From: CAVQBP01 sp963740945
Lineage (GTDB): Bacteria; Bacteroidota; Ignavibacteria; Ignavibacteriales; Ignavibacteriaceae
DNA: 64,000 bases
Assembly (NCBI GenBank): GCA_963740945.1
Contig: CAVUGE010000043.1
Span: 62,001 to 126,000, forward strand
Reading direction: 5' to 3'
Within the stretch, counting starts at the first letter, position 1. Each line of letters begins with the position of its first letter. Below are positions 61,265 through 64,000 of the stretch, piece by piece. The position numbers and the translations under genes are program-made. The notes below the pieces were generated by a model, which had not been told where the DNA came from, did not search any database, and saw nothing but the letters and a program-made list of their open reading frames with translations.

Positions 61265-62701
61265 TTATTTTTCAGAGTCCACTAAATTTATGTTTGGTTC
61301 TGGTTGTGCATAAATTAATTCTCTTTCAATCTGTTCGAGCGATTTCCCCTTTGTTTCAGGCAATTTTTTATATATAAATACAAAACCAAGAATGCATATC
61401 AAACCATAGAGCCAAAATGTACCGAAAGAATTTAATGAATTATTAATAATCGGGAAAGTATAAGTCAATATGAAGCATGCACTCCATAATGCAAAAGTTG
61501 CAACCGACATTGCAATGGCGCGAACTCTGTTGGGAAAAATTTCAGAGATTATTACCCATGTTACAGGTGCTAAAGACATTGCGTAACAGGCAATCGCCGT
61601 AACTACCAAAACAAGAAGAGGTAAACCATGAAAATGGAAGTAATACAAACTTCCGATAATAGCATAAATTATAGCCAAACCGCCCGCTCCTATAAGCATA
61701 AGTGCTCTACGTCCGAATTTGTCAACAGCGAACATCCCGACGAAAGTAAATATTAAATTAACACTGCCGGTAATAACTATATTGAAAAGAATATCCGAAA
61801 CCCCATATCCTGCTGCGGAAAAAATTTCCTGAGCATAATTGAAAATTACATTTATACCGCACCACTGTTGAAAGACAGCAATCGTGATTCCGATTATAGC
61901 AACGGTACGAAGTCCCGGTTTTAGCAGAGCACTAAATTTAACTTTACTTTCATTATTAATAAGTGTTTTTTCTATATCAATTATTTGACTTCTTGCATAA
62001 TCAGTCCCACCGATTCTGGTAAGAATAGATTGAACTTTCTTCTGATTTTCAGTTTTCTTCGCTAACCAGCGAGGGCTTTCAGGAACAAACCACATAAATA
62101 AAAAGAATAGTGCTGATGGAATTGCACAAGCCCAAAACATGCAGCGCCAACCGGTTTGGCCATTCCAGGAATTAAAAATATCTGCGATGGTAGAATTCAA
62201 TGGGACCGGTTTGGCTATAATCCAGTTAATCAACTGAGCTGCTAAAATACCAACCACAATTGTCAGTTGATTAATAGAAACATATTTTCCTCTTACCTCA
62301 GCTGGAGAAATTTCAGCTATGTACATAGGTGAAAGGTTGGAAGTAAGGCCTATAGCCACACCTCCTAAAATACGGGTCGACACAAATAAATTGAATGAAT
62401 TGGAAAATCCGGTAGCAATTGATGTTAAAAAGAAAAGTGCAGCTGAACCTATTAATAAATATTTCCTTCCGTATTTATCACTTAATACACCTGAAATTAC
62501 AGCTCCTATTATACATCCGATTAAGGCAGCACTCATTGCCCATCCTTGTAAACCGGGCATGCCTGTAATTCCAAAGTAAACCTCATAAAATGGCTTGGCA
62601 CCTCCAATTACTACCCAATCATATCCGAATAGTAACCCGCCCATTGCCGAAACAAAGGTAATTAATATTAAATATTTATTGTTGTATTCTTTATGCATCA
62701 A
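61265..62701 (-). CDS. Sugar porter of the major facilitator superfamily (XylE-like)
   Basis: 478 residues, twelve transmembrane helices. Family motifs are FGYDWVVIGGAKPFYEVYFG, GVLSDKYGRKYLLIG (loop 2-3), RILGGVAIGLTSNLSPMYIA with EISPAEVRGKYVSINQL, VPESPRWLAKK in the middle, QQWCGINVIFNYAQEIF, VDKFGRRALMLIG and the C-terminal PETKGKSLEQIE. This is an inner-membrane proton/sugar symporter of the XylE/GLUT type. It likely imports the monosaccharide released by the GH2 enzyme encoded downstream. First gene of the minus-strand locus, 120 bases from a divergent AraC regulator. Confidence 0.93.
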   Translation of the reverse strand: MMHKEYNNKYLILITFVSAMGGLLFGYDWVVIGGAKPFYEVYFGITGMPGLQGWAMSAALIGCIIGAVISGVLSDKYGRKYLLIGSAALFFLTSIATGFSNSFNLFVSTRILGGVAIGLTSNLSPMYIAEISPAEVRGKYVSINQLTIVVGILAAQLINWIIAKPVPLNSTIADIFNSWNGQTGWRCMFWACAIPSALFFLFMWFVPESPRWLAKKTENQKKVQSILTRIGGTDYARSQIIDIEKTLINNESKVKFSALLKPGLRTVAIIGITIAVFQQWCGINVIFNYAQEIFSAAGYGVSDILFNIVITGSVNLIFTFVGMFAVDKFGRRALMLIGAGGLAIIYAIIGSLYYFHFHGLPLLVLVVTAIACYAMSLAPVTWVIISEIFPNRVRAIAMSVATFALWSACFILTYTFPIINNSLNSFGTFWLYGLICILGFVFIYKKLPETKGKSLEQIERELIYAQPEPNINLVDSEK

Positions 62702-62821
62702 AAATTTTTTTACAAAAATATTTTATAAAAAATGTTAAATAAATAGACTATCTTAGGAATATGATGGACAATATTATTATTTTAATTTAATTAGTTCATT
62801 AAAATGAAAACGGAAAATTAA
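62702..62821. promoter_or_regulatory. Divergent promoter region of the sugar locus and AraC regulator
   Basis: 120 AT-rich bases between the sugar porter (minus) and the regulator (plus). Its position makes it the likely control point of the locus. I saw no clear palindrome or recognisable operator half-sites. Confidence 0.45.
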
Positions 62822-63709
62822 ATGACAGTTATCAAAAAGAAGGAAGGTTTTGAAGGACAAAAGGCTATAGTGCTGCCGCATTCAGTTATTCACGTGCTTG
62901 AAAAAAATCCTTTGACCGCACCAATTCATATTACCGATATTGGATATTATCCAAGGGCACAATATCATTATCGCGAAAGACAGCATGGATGTAAACAGCA
63001 TATATTAATTTTTTGTGTCGGCGGTAATGGATGGGTTAAACTTAATAAAAGGATATATGATGTTTTACCGGAAAATTTCTTTCTTATTCCTCCCGATACT
63101 CCGCACTCTTATGGTGCTGATGATACCGAACCATGGAGTATTTACTGGATACATTTTAAGGGTTCTCTGTCTATTCATATATCGAAAAAACTGGTTGGAA
63201 TAAATCAAATATATCCTGTTAAAGATGATGCAATCGATGACCGGCGTCAGCTTTTTGAAGAAATATATCAAACTCTTGATAAAGGATACAGTATAGACAA
63301 CCTGCAATATTCATCCATGTGTCTTTGGCATTTCTTGAGCTCATTTCTATTTATTAATCACTTTAAAAACTTTTTGTACGAAAAAGAACATAACTTTATT
63401 GATCAGGTTATAGACTTTTTAAAAAGTAATCTTTCCAAAAATTATACATTAAAAGAAATATCTGAAAAATTCGGTTTCTCTATTTCTCATTTTTCATACC
63501 TTTTCAGGAACAGATCGGGTTATGCGCCTTTGGAATATTTTTCTATTTTAAAAATTCAGCGTGCTTGTCAATACCTGGATTTTACCGATATGCGCATCAA
63601 AGAAATTGCAGCTAAATTAGGTTATGATGATCCGTATTACTTCTCCAGAGTTTTTCATAAAATAATGAATATGTCTCCGGTTGACTATAGACAAAAACAA
63701 AAAGGTTGA
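62822..63709 (+). CDS. AraC-family transcriptional regulator
   Basis: 295 residues. An N-terminal cupin-like sugar-binding domain (about 40-140, HILIFCVGGNGWVKLNKRIY, FFLIPPDTPHSYGADDTEPW) and two C-terminal helix-turn-helix motifs (YTLKEISEKFGFSISHFSYL and IKEIAAKLGYDDPYYFSRVF, ending NMSPVDYRQKQKG). It is the usual AraC/XylS layout for sensing a sugar and activating a transport and hydrolase locus. Divergent from the sugar porter with 120 bases between start codons, so it probably controls the porter, DUF5107 and GH2 genes. Confidence 0.92.
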   Translation: MTVIKKKEGFEGQKAIVLPHSVIHVLEKNPLTAPIHITDIGYYPRAQYHYRERQHGCKQHILIFCVGGNGWVKLNKRIYDVLPENFFLIPPDTPHSYGADDTEPWSIYWIHFKGSLSIHISKKLVGINQIYPVKDDAIDDRRQLFEEIYQTLDKGYSIDNLQYSSMCLWHFLSSFLFINHFKNFLYEKEHNFIDQVIDFLKSNLSKNYTLKEISEKFGFSISHFSYLFRNRSGYAPLEYFSILKIQRACQYLDFTDMRIKEIAAKLGYDDPYYFSRVFHKIMNMSPVDYRQKQKG

Positions 63710-63723
63710 TAATTATCTAAAGC

Positions 63724-63981
63724 ATGAACATTATTTGGGATTCAATTTCAGTCCATTGGTTGTTTGTTGCTGCTTTTGTTTTACCTATAGTAGCTGATAC
63801 AATTACGTATGGTTTTCACTATCCAAGGAATAAGATTTTATTTATAAATCCCTTAAGTCATGACAATGATTTGTTGAGACGAATAACACGAGAATGGCAA
63901 ATAGGAATTTTGGTGAGAATACTTTTAATATTAACTGCAATTGTTAATGAAATGTATGGTATTTTTCAATATTATTTTTAA
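63724..63981 (+). CDS. Small membrane protein, unknown
   Basis: 85 residues. One hydrophobic helix near the start (SVHWLFVAAFVLPIVADTIT), a charged middle (HDNDLLRRITREWQIG) and a second helix (ILVRILLILTAIVNEMYGIF). It lies 14 bases after the AraC gene and probably shares its transcript. Family not recognised. Near the window end ACCTAAC (63987-63993) follows its stop. Confidence 0.5.
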   Translation: MNIIWDSISVHWLFVAAFVLPIVADTITYGFHYPRNKILFINPLSHDNDLLRRITREWQIGILVRILLILTAIVNEMYGIFQYYF

Positions 63982-64000
63982 AAGTTACCTAACGCATTTC

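Noticed and set aside
63982..64000. ACCTAAC after the last gene as a full attC site
   Set aside because: Only seven bases fit and the window ends, so no second half can be checked; mentioned only as support for the cassette idea.

Overview
The window looks like a chromosomal piece of a free-living, AT-rich, Gram-negative bacterium of the Bacteroidota/Ignavibacteria side of the tree. The clues are a protein with a C-terminal type IX secretion sorting domain containing the sequence YPNPFNPSTTINF (36095-38092), a TonB receptor with a carboxypeptidase-like plug extension, a one-protein hybrid two-component system, DUF5107 sugar-locus genes, and [FeFe] hydrogenases of the NADH-linked type. The assignment is inference from gene style, not from a marker gene. 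No rRNA, tRNA or CRISPR array was seen.

Layout. 1-5.3 kb: end of an unknown gene, a methyltransferase, a palindromic MITE-like element, an RlpA-like protein, small membrane proteins and LigD split in two frames. 5.5-13 kb: secreted PepF-type peptidase, two MacB/FtsX-type permeases without an ATPase, a HAD phosphatase, Ku and a TPR protein. LigD and Ku together make a bacterial NHEJ system. 13-30 kb: one long minus-strand block. Read in the direction of transcription it is hydC2-hydB2-hydA2, an H-cluster-domain histidine kinase, a REC protein, a REC-PAS-kinase, a second REC protein, hydC1-hydB1-hydA1, then a membrane histidine kinase, a TonB receptor and an EamA transporter. 30-36 kb: accessory small genes (DUF493, anti-sigma-like zinc-finger protein, unknown membrane protein, serine hydrolase, a truncated beta-propeller protein, an AhpD-like protein). 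36-45 kb: a T9SS cargo protein, a 1341-residue hybrid two-component regulator, a histidine kinase and a small lipoprotein. 45-51 kb: gene remnants, a secreted nitroreductase, and a cell-surface polysaccharide set (flippase-like protein and three glycosyltransferases). 51-55.5 kb: a 1372-residue protein with LamG-like, Gly-rich, IPT/TIG and papain-like regions. 55.8-63.7 kb: a sugar-use locus (GH2 glycosidase, DUF5107-TPR protein, sugar porter) divergent from an AraC regulator.

Most notable points. (1) Two complete but dissimilar trimeric [FeFe] hydrogenase sets flank a four-protein phosphorelay whose lead kinase carries a hydrogenase-like H-cluster domain with Ala at the proton-transfer position; this looks like a self-contained hydrogen or redox sensing and hydrogenase control island. 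(2) Two genes, ligD and hydA2, are each broken by exactly a -1 shift, and at both junctions a known slippery heptamer lies in the correct phase (A AAA AAG, followed by an 8-bp hairpin, for ligD; U UUA AAC for hydA2). Programmed frameshifting, mutation and sequencing error all remain possible. (3) The 51.4-55.5 kb protein has a candidate Cys-His-Asp triad inside an otherwise adhesin-like chain. (4) A glycosyltransferase appears to start at an AUU codon.
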